From: Candidatus Kapaibacterium sp.
GTDB taxonomy: Bacteria > Bacteroidota > Ignavibacteria > Kapaibacteriales > UBA7675
Reading direction: 5' to 3'
Assembly (NCBI GenBank): GCA_028284775.1
Contig: JANQRB010000021.1
Coordinates: 1 to 64,000 of the forward strand
Length of the DNA: 64,000 nucleotides
The first letter of the stretch is position 1. Every line of letters begins with the position of its first letter. Below, piece after piece: positions 43,606 to 52,939 of the stretch. A model generated the notes under the pieces. The model searched no databases. It saw nothing but the letters and a program-made list of their open reading frames with translations, and was not told the origin of the DNA. A program made the position numbers and the translations under genes.

Positions 43606-44796
43606 TCAGCTAAGACAAGTGCAGTCTGTTTCCGGGTACAGTTTTTGGAGCGTAGTGCAGGCCAGCGGCAGCGAACTGTTCGTATGCGCCACGTAGGGCA
43701 GCAGTGGAAGGCAGTTGAAGTGAATGCAGTAGGCCTCGATGTGCTGGTACATGATTTCAGCGATATAGTAAATGTTTTTGTTAAAAGAGCATTTCGAAGG
43801 AATGCTGAATGTTTGAAATTCCCCGATAAATCCATATTGATTATTGATCGGTATGTGATCCGGACTCTGTTTTTCAATAGCGCCATCGATAAGAGCTGTC
43901 AGGCGATCGCTCGGGACATAACTGGCGTCATAAGGCGTATAAATCTGCTTAATGGAGTTAACCGGATGAGACGCAGAGCTGTTGCAGAGCCCCTGGCTGT
44001 CCTCCAGATTCCACCAGGCATGAGGGACAATGTCGATACAGTTCCAGATGGCCGCGCTATTGGGACAGGCCTTGCCGAGCTGATTGACATAATCCTGGTT
44101 GCCGACGGCCGGACCGGCGGTTTCCAGGAAGCTGACGGTCGCCAGTTCCTTAGTATCCCAGTTGCCCTGGCTCTGCGAGCCGAGTGTGCCGCTCGCCTGC
44201 CGCGCGTAATAGAGGGTCAATGCCATGGCCGGACTGAGAGCGCCACCCAGGCTGTGTCCCGTCACAACGACGTTTATGTCATCGCCGGCGCCGTTGATGG
44301 ACTGCAGATAACCATCGCCGGCGTCGGAGCCAATCAGAAACAGACCACTCGAGTCTTGCAGGTTGAGCAACATGCTAAGCCCGTCGATCGTGCCCTGGCT
44401 GATAGAAAAGGAATTGCCGCCAGGCGCTTTAAATGTCTGCAGTTCTGATTTTTTATCTTCATTAAGAACGTCATAGGTCGAACCGGGCAGGGTTCCGGCA
44501 ATCGCCACGACATAGTCTGTCCCGCTCGTGCTGTTTTTAGCTGCGTACATTACATTTGCCGGAATGCCAGGATTTTTCTTGGGATCGGCCACGCCGACCG
44601 GCCCCCAGGTGACCTCCCAATGTTCGCCATCAGCGGCATTGGCGTTGACGTAGTTATCAATGATGTCCTGCAGCTTTTGACGAGCCTGCGCTTCGTTACT
44701 CAGATCGTTCATATTAAACATGTTACTGAGAAACGAAAGCCCCCAGGTTTGTTGCTGTAATGAAAGCTGCGTATCGCTGGCTAGTTTTGTAGACAT
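43606..44796 (-). CDS. Class 3 lipase-family alpha/beta hydrolase
   Basis: 396 residues. The nucleophile elbow GHSLGG (Ser182) is in INVVVTGHSLGGALSPAMALTLYYARQ. The expected Asp is D255 in WNCIDIVPHAWW, and the His is probably H352 in YQHIEAYCIHF, giving a complete triad in lipase_3 order. VAIAGTLPGS near residue 100 fits the oxyanion region. There is no signal peptide; the start is MSTKLASDTQ, preceded by AGAGGAA at good spacing. It is Cys-rich toward the end (CTTLQKLYPETDCTCLS), odd for a cytosolic enzyme. It could be exported by a non-Sec route. Substrate unknown. Confidence 0.8.
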   Translation of the reverse strand: MSTKLASDTQLSLQQQTWGLSFLSNMFNMNDLSNEAQARQKLQDIIDNYVNANAADGEHWEVTWGPVGVADPKKNPGIPANVMYAAKNSTSGTDYVVAIAGTLPGSTYDVLNEDKKSELQTFKAPGGNSFSISQGTIDGLSMLLNLQDSSGLFLIGSDAGDGYLQSINGAGDDINVVVTGHSLGGALSPAMALTLYYARQASGTLGSQSQGNWDTKELATVSFLETAGPAVGNQDYVNQLGKACPNSAAIWNCIDIVPHAWWNLEDSQGLCNSSASHPVNSIKQIYTPYDASYVPSDRLTALIDGAIEKQSPDHIPINNQYGFIGEFQTFSIPSKCSFNKNIYYIAEIMYQHIEAYCIHFNCLPLLPYVAHTNSSLPLACTTLQKLYPETDCTCLS

Positions 44797-45195
44797 TTGA
44801 TTTCCTCTAAATTAACAATTGTTGAAAGAAAGTTGTTTGTCATTGTTTACTGAACTCATCCGGGAGACAAGGTCAGGAGAATCCGGCACTCGTCGGCTTG
44901 CGGAACTACTCCGCCAGCCTGGAAAAGCGAGCCGAGCTGCCGGACAGCGCTGCGTCTTCCTTGTAAATCCTCAGGCAATCAGCTGCGTGAGCGTGTTTAT
45001 GAGGCTTCAGGTCACATGCGGACCTGCTCCGGAGTCAGAGTAAATCGCAGAAAGAGCTGATGCCGGATTCTCCTTTCCTTTGCCAAGGGGAGGCGATAAG
45101 CTTCCTTAAGGCTGTTGCTCCCTCGGAGTCCTTTCCATAGCTTCAATGACCGTCGGAAGTAATGTCGCTTAACGGATCGGCGCTGGCAGCAGACT
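44797..45195. other. Gap between lipase and the 114-residue gene
   Basis: About 400 bases. A short open frame on the minus strand (45012-45269) overlaps the neighbour and has no family features. No repeat or terminator was recognised. Confidence 0.4.
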
Positions 45196-45540
45196 TCAAT
45201 TGCCGTCCGCTCCGAGCAGCAGCCCGCTTTGCGAATTGCCGTTGTTGCTGAAGGTGATTTCGCCGGCAATGTTTTTGCTGTCGCATTTGGCGCAAAGAAT
45301 ACTGGCCGTAAATCCGCTCACGAATCCGTCCGGATCGCTGTTCGAAACGCCGTTCATGATCGTGAATCCGCTGGCGGAAGCAGTGTTCGTTGTGAAACTG
45401 CCGCTCGCAATCCCGGTGAATCCTTTGATCTTGATCGTGGATGTGTTATTGCCATTATCGCTTACGGTCAGGCTGCCGGTAGCGGCGGGAGGCAGTGCGG
45501 AGCCGTCGGCTTGCAGTACAATAAACTTGAATGAAGACAT
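45196..45540 (-). CDS. Small beta-rich protein of unknown function
   Basis: 114 residues, rich in Ser, Thr, Gly and Asn: MSSFKFIVLQADGSALPP then AATGSLTVSDNGNNTSTIKIKGF, one CAKC motif near residue 83, and ITFSNNGNSQSGLLLGADGN at the end. Low charge and alternating patterns suggest a beta-sandwich. No signal peptide. The composition resembles secreted or shell-type proteins, and the CxxC could form a disulfide or bind metal. I do not recognise a family. The lipase is downstream on the same strand after 400 bases. Confidence 0.55.
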   Translation of the reverse strand: MSSFKFIVLQADGSALPPAATGSLTVSDNGNNTSTIKIKGFTGIASGSFTTNTASASGFTIMNGVSNSDPDGFVSGFTASILCAKCDSKNIAGEITFSNNGNSQSGLLLGADGN

Positions 45541-45915
45541 AGGTCTGAGATCCTGGAATGATGAAACAATTCAGAGTTAGGCTGATGTGAATACTCGTTT
45601 GCAAACAAGTCTGGATTGGCGTCGATACCTGGCTGCATTTTAAGGCGCTGCGGGCGAAAGTAATTACCACGATTGGCGCCCGCTTCGCTTTTCACGGTGG
45701 GCGCTGAACCCATCGACCGGCCATGGATCACTGCCAGAGCGGATCGGCGTAGCAGTATGCTTGTAATGAAAAATCGCGCCGCATCCGAGCGGACTTCGCT
45801 GTTGTGAACCTGCAATCCGTTTCGGGTGAATTGAGTGGCTGCAGCGGCTGTGATTTAGGGCAGATGATCAGATTTTCAGCGAGTTGCCTCGATTTTCAAG
45901 GCCGTCAATTCGGCT
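45541..45915. other. Gap without recognised features
   Basis: About 375 bases between the 114-residue gene and the stop of the helical-repeat gene. It probably contains the promoter for the 114-residue gene. Confidence 0.4.
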
Positions 45916-47445
45916 TCAAGCCTGTTTCCCGCTTACGCTGCTTAGATACACGTCTCGGATAGGCCGTCCTTCCGCCTTGCTCCTGGTCCAGTAGAGAATC
46001 TCCTCGAGACCGGAGATGGGTGAGGAGGCTTCCTGCTGCAGTGCTTCCAGCTCAGCGCGGAAACTCCGAAAGACAGCCAGCTGCTCTTGCCGGTCGTAGC
46101 AGTAATTCAGCTTGCGCAGCCAGTTCAGGACGGTTTTTTCCAGCGAGTCCAGGCGATCGTGTTGTTTAAGATAGCGATAGGTCGAGCGGAAAAGATGTTC
46201 CAGGCTGTCGAGATTGCCGAGCTCGAAATGCAGAACAAGGTTCAGAGCCCGTGCACAGCCCTGCAGATCTTTCCGCAGCACAATTCGCTTTTCAGCGAGC
46301 ATGTGATTGACAAATTCCAGGGACTCGGCATGGCGTCCGATCAGAAAATAAAACACTGCGCAGTTATGACAGAGGTTAATGTATGTTTGCGGATGGATCG
46401 CAAGCCGTTGCTCACGAAGGATTCCTTCAATGTCCTCGACGATCTGCAGCGCTCGCTTTACCTGCCCCAGGTTGATATAGAGCGTTAACTCCAGGCCCAG
46501 CGCGCGCAGCTTCGACAGAATTTTCACATGAGGCGGTAACTGCTCAAAGGCCTTGATCCGCGCGGCTACCCGGGCGGCGTCCCTTTCATTCTTGATCTCC
46601 ACGAGACAGGCCAGGTGCTGCACGAGATAGCGCACATACTGAACGCCGTACTTCTTGATCAGGGCCGGATGCTCATCAAGAATCGCGATGATCTGTTCAT
46701 AAATACTTGTCGCCGCCGCCAGGTCATTGCTGCGCAGAGCATCAACCCCAAGAATATGCAGGCGGGCGACCCTGGACCGCAGCGTGCTTGCGTTTTCTGC
46801 GTCCCGAATCAGCGGATCCCGGATTATACTCTCTAGTTTTGCGGCGCTATCGCCGTCAGCGCGCTGCTTATCGCTGCCCCACAGCAGCGTGACGGAATCC
46901 TGCAGCCTGGCATAGCGGTGAAATGTCTGCTGCTCTTGGATACTCTGCTCGATCTCGTCATACAAGCTGTCCAGCTGCTGCTCGATATTGCGATCGTAGC
47001 GGCTCAAAAGCAGTGAACGCTCCCAGAAGAGCGCCTGCATCTGCATGGGATAGCTCTCCGTCTCGCGGGCTTTCTTTTTGGCGCGCTCGATCAGCAGCCC
47101 CGCATGTTGGTGCAGTCCTTTTTCCAGCAGCACCTCGACATGTAGCAGCGTGTTGCGAATGTCGTTCTCCATCAGGTGTTGCGCGCGGAAAGAGACGATG
47201 CTGTCCAACACCATGGTCGTGAGTTCGCTCTTAAGGCGCGGCAGGCTCTTCAGCGCAAAACTTCCGGCAGATTTTTGTTGCAGGGATTCATCGCTCCGGA
47301 TTTTGGCTTTGTTGATGCAATCGAAGAGATCTTCGCACTTCTTGCTGCTCTTTTTGGCGTAAAAAGAAGAATAAAGCTTGAAGTATCGTTTCTCCTGCTT
47401 GCTCATCGACGCAATCAAATCATACAAACGCGTGGAAGCTTCCAT
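45916..47445 (-). CDS. TPR-like helical protein, Bacteroidota-specific type
   Basis: 509 residues from the ATG at 47445. The frame is open to 47544, but the upstream part lacks family text. The start MEASTRLYDLIASMSKQEKRYFKLYSSF matches a recurrent Bacteroidota family of large helical repeat proteins with an (L)SKSEKRYFKL opening. The rest is continuous helices with TPR-like spacing. No signal peptide. Function is unknown to me; such proteins are often stand-alone cytosolic scaffolds. It is divergent from the 172-residue gene to its right. Confidence 0.75.
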   Translation of the reverse strand: MEASTRLYDLIASMSKQEKRYFKLYSSFYAKKSSKKCEDLFDCINKAKIRSDESLQQKSAGSFALKSLPRLKSELTTMVLDSIVSFRAQHLMENDIRNTLLHVEVLLEKGLHQHAGLLIERAKKKARETESYPMQMQALFWERSLLLSRYDRNIEQQLDSLYDEIEQSIQEQQTFHRYARLQDSVTLLWGSDKQRADGDSAAKLESIIRDPLIRDAENASTLRSRVARLHILGVDALRSNDLAAATSIYEQIIAILDEHPALIKKYGVQYVRYLVQHLACLVEIKNERDAARVAARIKAFEQLPPHVKILSKLRALGLELTLYINLGQVKRALQIVEDIEGILREQRLAIHPQTYINLCHNCAVFYFLIGRHAESLEFVNHMLAEKRIVLRKDLQGCARALNLVLHFELGNLDSLEHLFRSTYRYLKQHDRLDSLEKTVLNWLRKLNYCYDRQEQLAVFRSFRAELEALQQEASSPISGLEEILYWTRSKAEGRPIRDVYLSSVSGKQA

Positions 47446-47834
47446 AAGGACGTATAGATGGCGTGGAACGAGTCTGTTAGGTACTCCATCTACTGCGATC
47501 AACTGCAGATGAGTACTAAAGAGAATACCCTCCGGCAGCGGCAAGGGCAGGGATCACTCCACCGGATCCGTCAGGGTGGATTGATTCCCGGAAGGCAAAA
47601 ATCTTCAATCTTTGTGATAATTGAAAATCGTAGAAGTTCAGATCCAGCATTTGCCCCGAGTGAGCGTGCGTGCAGGCTCCTCTATATCCGCCAGTTCAGA
47701 TCACATCGTGTTCAGCACTTCGAAAAACGAATTGAAGATAAAATTCGGTAGCGGGCATTTGGCTGCCTTGCTCGTATATTTACCCTGATTCCTTTCTGCC
47801 TGCTATTCATTCATCAATTGTTCGGAGAGAGTTC
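47446..47834. other. Divergent intergenic region
   Basis: About 390 bases between two divergent genes. It should contain both promoters. A TTTGCCCCG stretch and AT-rich parts are present; no certain element. Confidence 0.4.
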
Positions 47835-48353
47835 ATGTCATTCAATCGCAACTTCAGCTTTGGCATGCCCGTGACCAGCGTTTCCGCCGGCTACTATCCT
47901 TTCGAGTTACAGGTCTGGGCTTTTGCCGGCCAGAGCGACGAAAATTCAGACGAATGGATTGTCAACCTGCAGGGCTGGGTACGCTGCTGGGATCACAACG
48001 GCAGCCAGACAGGCCAGGGCTTTAACAACAGCGTCAGCTCCCTGAAAGTTTTCGGTACGAACAACGTGGTTGTCACGCTGCAGGCGTCGGCGACAGAATT
48101 TCGCGAGCTGGTTATCTACGAGCAGCAGCATCCGCTGGTGAACATCGCGGTTAACGTCCTGCACCCGGACGGCAACTCGGTTCAGCATCACAATGAGATC
48201 AAGTTTAAGCTAAGCGCGGGCAACAACTCCCCCTCCCCCATCAGCATCGACCTCGTCGACGTGCAACTTCAAACAACGCTCAACCTTTTGGGCTCGACCG
48301 AAGTCGTGGTTATCGATCCGATATTCGCTTTGGGTGGACAAGAAGGACCTTGA
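47835..48353 (+). CDS. Beta-rich protein of unknown function
   Basis: 172 residues: MSFNRNFSFGMPVTSVSAGYYPFELQVWAFAG, EWIVNLQGWVRCWDHNGSQ, VVVTLQASATEFRELVIYEQQHPLVNIAVNVLHPDG. Alternating hydrophobic patterns and many Asn and Ser suggest a beta-sandwich. No signal peptide. GGAGAGAG lies before the ATG at suitable distance, so it is probably translated. I know no family. It shares an extracellular-like composition with the 114-residue protein at 45196-45540. Confidence 0.6.
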   Translation: MSFNRNFSFGMPVTSVSAGYYPFELQVWAFAGQSDENSDEWIVNLQGWVRCWDHNGSQTGQGFNNSVSSLKVFGTNNVVVTLQASATEFRELVIYEQQHPLVNIAVNVLHPDGNSVQHHNEIKFKLSAGNNSPSPISIDLVDVQLQTTLNLLGSTEVVVIDPIFALGGQEGP

Positions 48354-48751
48354 GGAAGCTCTGGCATCTGTGCTCCAAATTTTTGCCGGTTAGGAAGAGT
48401 ACGGGATTCGTGAACCCCTGGCCTTGCACGCTAACGAAATCAAGGCTTTGAGGCGGGAACGAATAATGTTCATGTCTCCTGACTGAAGATCACTTTCGTT
48501 TTCCGCATAAGCTGGTCTCGGGCCAAGTACGTCGGGCCCGCTGAAATTTTCAGTGAAGATTTTCACGTAAAATACAGGAGCAATTATTGTTTCTGATGCG
48601 CGTTGAATACGACTCACAATAGAGGATCGCCGTCCACAGCTACATTGTTCCCGACTTTTGCTGCAAATATTAAATTTTCGGAATCGTAGCCGTGAGTTAA
48701 TTACGGTGGTCCCGAATTGCAGCTTATGACAATACGACGGTCGTGCCGCGT
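48354..48751. other. Convergent gap
   Basis: About 400 bases between the 172-residue gene and the HTTM gene, read toward each other. No convincing gene; a minus-strand open frame (48390-48773) has no family text and overlaps the HTTM gene end. Confidence 0.4.
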
Positions 48752-49567
48752 TCACTCTACAACGTGACGCCAAAACATTTCGGAACAGTAAAGGATTGCC
48801 GGGTAGGTGGCGACGAATGACCAGAAGAATGAGTTAAGCCCCATCACGAATGCGTTGACGCCATGAAACACAACACCAAGGACAAGAAAAACCAGACAAT
48901 AAGGGTAGCCGACCACCAGGGCCAATGGAAAGACGACCTCACCGGCAACCACACCCCAGGTAAGGAATCGAGTCATGCCCTGTCGGTTGTACAGAAACTC
49001 GGCGACTCCCTGGTGGCCATACGTGCGGGTGTTAAATATTCCGAACACTGCATCACCGCGATGCCAATGCGGAGAAAATGCCTTGACGAGTCCGGATGTC
49101 GCATAGGAAAGGCATGACTGAAGTGCGACATACCAAAGCGCGATATCCAACGCCAAAGGAGCTCCGGATAAATATCCAATGAAGAGTGCCCCGAAAGTGT
49201 GCGTAGCCATCTGATCCGAACCATCCATGCCATATGAACCGCGCAAGTTGAGAAGCAGTGTGGTGGCAAAGACAATGCCCAGGATCAACAGTACATATCG
49301 TCCGGAGACGAGTGCCGGCAGAAGAGCAAGCAGAGCGCACAACCTGAGACTGAGAATGAACAAAAAGTTGGGATATCTTAAAAACAGGTCTCCCAGCGTT
49401 CCCAGGGAGCTGCGCACCAAAACCGGCCTTTCTTTGAGCACCCTCCAACTGAAAAGGCCTTTGTCACTAAACTTGCGCCAATTCGCCATCCACTCCAAAG
49501 TTGAAATTACAGCTCCAACTGTCACAAGCCCGGCGACCACCAGGATGATTGTATTGCGTTCAAACAA
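48752..49567 (-). CDS. HTTM (vitamin K-dependent gamma-carboxylase-like) membrane protein
   Basis: 271 residues with about seven membrane segments. HTTM-like text: LSLRLCALLALLPALVSGRY, LLLNLRGSYGMDGSDQMATHTFGALF, WYVALQSCLSYATSGLVKAFSPHWHRGDAVFGIFNTRTYGH and LGVVFHGVNAFVMGLNSFFWSFVATYPAILY. The HTTM family covers gamma-glutamyl carboxylase-like proteins and SdpB, which is needed to mature the SDP toxin of Bacillus. The start is TTG at 49567, preceded by GGAAAG five bases away; the next ATG would cut off the first helix. It begins 23 bases after a possible small peptide gene. A peptide-modifying or peptide-export role is inferred. Confidence 0.75.
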   Translation of the reverse strand: MFERNTIILVVAGLVTVGAVISTLEWMANWRKFSDKGLFSWRVLKERPVLVRSSLGTLGDLFLRYPNFLFILSLRLCALLALLPALVSGRYVLLILGIVFATTLLLNLRGSYGMDGSDQMATHTFGALFIGYLSGAPLALDIALWYVALQSCLSYATSGLVKAFSPHWHRGDAVFGIFNTRTYGHQGVAEFLYNRQGMTRFLTWGVVAGEVVFPLALVVGYPYCLVFLVLGVVFHGVNAFVMGLNSFFWSFVATYPAILYCSEMFWRHVVE

Positions 49568-49590
49568 TTTCGCTTTCCGCCAAATAGTAG

Positions 49591-49752
49591 TTAAGTAATC
49601 CCCGCAGCAGATGTCGCGCCTTTTGACAACTTTGTACCGGTAGCACCGGCAGATTGTGAAAGCTCGGCATGCAGGATCTCGAGATTAGGCCTGTCAGAAG
49701 ATCGTCCAGTCGCTTGTAAACTTCCGAAGCGATCAATTTTGTCAAGCTTCAT
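49591..49752 (-). CDS. Possible 53-residue precursor peptide upstream of the HTTM gene
   Basis: ATG at 49752 with GGAGAGG ten bases before it. The peptide starts MKLDKIDRFGSLQATGRSSD and ends with a Ser/Thr/Ala/Gly-rich tail (SAGATGTKLSKGATSAAGIT). The N-terminus resembles leaders of Bacteroidota natural-product precursors (M-K-L-x-K-[IL]-x-x-F-x-S-L), and the tail looks like a core rather than a folded protein. It lies 23 bases upstream of the HTTM gene on the same strand. The same frame stays open upstream to 49848. It could also be a chance frame. Confidence 0.4.
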   Translation of the reverse strand: MKLDKIDRFGSLQATGRSSDRPNLEILHAELSQSAGATGTKLSKGATSAAGIT

Positions 49753-50414
49753 CCGCTTGCCGCCTCTCCAATAAAAACTGACGATGTCTGATGGCGGGAA
49801 CGGAGGACGATTGGTTTCTGTATAAGGAATGACCGACCTTCGAACCACGCTTCCTTAATTCCACTCAAAGTGAATAATCATAATTTGCTGCAAACTGCAT
49901 GGTTTTCCACGACAGCCATACTGACTACAACCTTCGTCGGAATCATGCAGCGCAGCCAGGGACAGGGCGAAGCTACAATATCGATACCGCCGAATAGTAT
50001 GACCGCTGCTGGACGAGGCCATTCAGCCATACAGATACCTACAGTAAATTTTGCCGACACCCTAAATGTTAATGTTACACACCGTCATACGGTTTAGGGT
50101 AAATCCGCAGCAGAGACCGGAACTCGGCAAGGCAAGTGTTCACTACAACCTGATTACATCGAGCGTTCAGCCTTACCGACAGAATTTTTGACTATTGAGT
50201 CGTTGATAACAAGCGACAAAATCTTTGTGACAAGTCAAGCTACTGTTCGCAAAGCGCACAAATTTAATTTCGAAACACACCGATGGCATCTGAAGCATGC
50301 CTAAGCAAGCCTCTCCGATAAAACAAAAACACTTAACTGCTTTTGCCATCGCTTACTCAGTAGATGACTATTACCTATCGATCCGACTTCGTTGAAACTA
50401 TTTCGAAGCTGCCT
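49753..50414. other. Gap inside the HTTM module
   Basis: About 660 bases between the SdpA-like gene and the possible peptide gene. A plus-strand frame (49870-50097, GTG start) would encode a 75-residue protein with a hydrophobic start, but lacks a ribosome site. A minus-strand 60-codon frame overlaps it. I support neither firmly. A promoter for the peptide/HTTM pair is likely near 49800-49870. Confidence 0.4.
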
Positions 50415-50915
50415 TCAGAGCCTATGCAAATCGGACTTGAACACCAGCCGAGGCTCGTTAGCAGTCAGAAAACCGTCTGTACGAAGTATCATGAACTGCG
50501 TGGACTGTGCATGGAGATTATGTTCGACTGAGGAAATATAGTTGAGCGTGATTAAGTATGGGATCGACATGACAAAAGCTGACTTAGTGCTGGTCTCTCT
50601 TAACTGAATAAGGGAACGAACGATATCGGAAAGTACTTTCCTGCAACGCTTTTCCGGATTCCACAGTGCGCCGCTGATCGTTCGTTGGTCTGCCAGCGGA
50701 AGCTCCTGCCAGGCCGAATAGCTTCCGTCCGTCAGGTAATCACGAAACAGTAAATGATAGTCGAAGGTACCCGGCCGGGGCGCGAAGAAGCTCCATCGCG
50801 GGAGAAGGGAGAACACATCGCGACTCTTGAGCGCCGCAAGTGGTACACGCGTTACCTGGGACAGCAGCGATACGATGAACCAAACAAGAAGAATGGAAGC
50901 GGAGAGGACAATCAA
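50415..50915 (-). CDS. Small membrane protein, SdpA-like layout
   Basis: 166 residues. One N-terminal membrane helix (IVLSASILLVWFIVSLL), then a soluble part starting with FSLLPRWSFFAPRPGTFDYH and LLFRDYLTDGSYSAWQEL. The W-x-FFxPxP block right after the helix recalls SdpA of the Bacillus SDP system, which acts with the HTTM protein SdpB, and similar small proteins beside HTTM genes in actinomycetes. Sequence identity to SdpA beyond that block is weak as far as I can judge. The start is TTG at 50915 preceded by AAAGGTG. It lies 35 bases after the helical-protein gene. The HTTM gene is downstream on the same strand. Confidence 0.6.
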   Translation of the reverse strand: MIVLSASILLVWFIVSLLSQVTRVPLAALKSRDVFSLLPRWSFFAPRPGTFDYHLLFRDYLTDGSYSAWQELPLADQRTISGALWNPEKRCRKVLSDIVRSLIQLRETSTKSAFVMSIPYLITLNYISSVEHNLHAQSTQFMILRTDGFLTANEPRLVFKSDLHRL

Positions 50916-50950
50916 AGCACGACACCTTTGTTAGTCGAAAGCATGCAAAG

Positions 50951-51505
50951 TCACGAATCGGACTTTTTGTTTTTTTCTACCGCAGCTTGCGCTCTTCCCC
51001 GGAGGTCGGAGACGCGCTGGCGGAACGATTTGATCCTTCCCCTGAGAAGCTGGCTGCGAGCCTCAATAAGCTGCGAAGCGCTGGCGGAATGCTCATCCTT
51101 CCCTGCAATCTTCTCGGCATCAGCCACCGAAGATTCATCCGCCGCGACCTGTTCTTTCGATACAGCGAGAGCCACTACCGTCACTTCTGCGACGTCCACC
51201 GTCACTTCTGCAACGTCCACCGTCACTTCAACCGCTTCCGGCGTCGCCTCTTCCATAGTCTCAAGCAGCGCTTCGTTAGCCTCCTGTACAGCTTCAGGAA
51301 TTTCAACAAATTCATCGGCGGCATCGTCTACCACTTCAACGATGTCGTTTCCGATGTCCTGAATTACATTGGCAACATTATTGATAAAGCTGGCAGCCTC
51401 CACATTCTGTTTCGTACTGGCTTTCGACACGGATTCCGCAAATTGTTCGACTTTGTTTCGAAAGTCGTCAGCTATTTTGCGGATTTCATCGTTACTCTTC
51501 GGCAT
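50951..51505 (-). CDS. Acidic helical protein with short internal repeats
   Basis: 184 residues from the ATG at 51505 (GGAGATG before it). The longer start at 51550 is less likely. The sequence is charged and helical: MPKSNDEIRKIADDFRNKVEQF, amphipathic segments, three VEVTVDVA-like units in a row (the coding DNA near 51175-51235 repeats a 21-base unit), then basic coiled-coil text (QLIEARSQLLRGRIKSFRQRVSDLRGR). No signal or membrane helix. It precedes the SdpA-like gene by 35 bases on the same strand, so it is probably in the same unit. Role unknown; scaffold or immunity are guesses. Confidence 0.6.
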   Translation of the reverse strand: MPKSNDEIRKIADDFRNKVEQFAESVSKASTKQNVEAASFINNVANVIQDIGNDIVEVVDDAADEFVEIPEAVQEANEALLETMEEATPEAVEVTVDVAEVTVDVAEVTVVALAVSKEQVAADESSVADAEKIAGKDEHSASASQLIEARSQLLRGRIKSFRQRVSDLRGRAQAAVEKNKKSDS

Positions 51506-52939
51506 GGTTAAACATCTCCTATTGCTTTTACAGTTCTTGCTCTTATTCAAGTCTGAATTTGAATCTTCTATTGGATACTTCTAACCGACAAGGTAGTCTA
51601 CCACGTCTGCTATCAACGAGGTACTTACAGGTGAATCGATTGAGCTTCCAGAAACTGCAATCGAAATTGAGACGGGTCGCAAATTGTGGCCAAATTAGTT
51701 ATTTGTCACCGTTTTCACAGCTCAGCCGTCTGCTAAAACTGATCTTGCAACTGACCAATAATTTCGCCGAAGGATTTCATAAGTGACGAGTAGTCAGTTA
51801 ATTTCAGGCTCATCTCAGCAAAAATTGCTGGAGGTGAATTTGCCCCGAGTTAGTGTCCGATTTCGAAATATTGTCAAGATGAAGTCACTGGTCATTACAA
51901 GACAAGTTGCGTTTTTGTGAGTTGTGCAATAATAATAAATTCCCAATTACAAATTGCATCATTTTCAAAATAATTTCAACGCTCCCGAAAATGAGCCACA
52001 CCGACTCAGCTTTGGCATACAAGTATTGTCTACGTGATCCGAAAGAGTCCGACACTTTCCCGGCAGCGCAAGTCAGGAGGGATAACATTCAGCGAAGCGG
52101 TACTGCCGTACACCCTACCCTATCCCAAAAACTTCCGCTGGTCTACCGACATCAGCGAGGTCTGCAAGAGATTGCCGATAAGTGAACCTGATCTGTCAAA
52201 GACTTGCCCGAAAAGGAGTAACTACCATCTTGATGAAATCCAGCCACCACTTGGAGGAAGAATGCTTCTTGCCGCTGCTACGCCTTCACTCTCTCCCGGC
52301 GTCGCTTCTTCCAGGGACCTCGATTGCAAGGCAGGTACGTTCGCTATGATATGCATGCTGAACGTCATCTTTCCGCTATTTATGGTGTCGCCATAACCGG
52401 TAGGCCGTTGTCCACCCTCGTGCACTCGAACCATGCGAATGGTACCTGGAACTCCTCTGCGCCGAAGTTTGCGCCTTCAATTGTCATAAAGCTTGAAAAA
52501 GCCGGGTTTTTGCCGCTTACTCCGCAACGAGTAACAGCAGAACCACTGACAACAGAATGATGGATAATGGTCAAACGAATACCGAAAGTTCGATGACGAA
52601 TTAATGCTCATTACCAAACTCCGACGGTGACACCCTTCAAGATGAGTTTCGGATGTCCTTTGCCCGCGCTTGAGTTCACCGTTCGGCAATTCTCGCAAGC
52701 TCGCGATTCAGATCATCGCTATCTCCATAGGCGCGCGTTTTCAAGGTACAGGTGCCAAAAGCAAAGCTCTGATCAAATATTCGCGCCGTCATACTATCTT
52801 TTTGGATAAAATGCGCTTAAATTTGTTCAGAAACCTGAGCCACCAAGGGTGGCTCTGTCAAGTGTCATAAATCGGAACCCAATGAACTATACGGGCGTCA
52901 TGCTAGTCTGCTCCACGCCCGCCAAAAGGAGGAACCAGC
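51506..52939. other. Gene-free stretch
   Basis: About 1.4 kb. No family was recognised in any short frame; 52034-52396 and 52222-52434 overlap on opposite strands and have no support. A small GAGCCACC/GGTGGCTC hairpin is at 52837-52855. Base composition is mixed, with AT-rich parts near 51900-51990. The promoter of the helical-protein unit should lie just right of 51505. Confidence 0.5.

Noticed and set aside
48390..48773. 127-codon minus-strand frame downstream of HTTM.
   Set aside because: Overlaps the HTTM gene end, composition atypical and no recognisable motif.
49870..50097. 75-codon plus-strand frame with a hydrophobic start inside the HTTM module.
   Set aside because: GTG start without a ribosome site, strand opposite to the module and an overlapping minus frame; possible but not supported.
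51960..52434. Overlapping frames with short basic segments that hinted at a transposase remnant.
   Set aside because: No catalytic motif or terminal repeats, and frames on both strands are equally likely.
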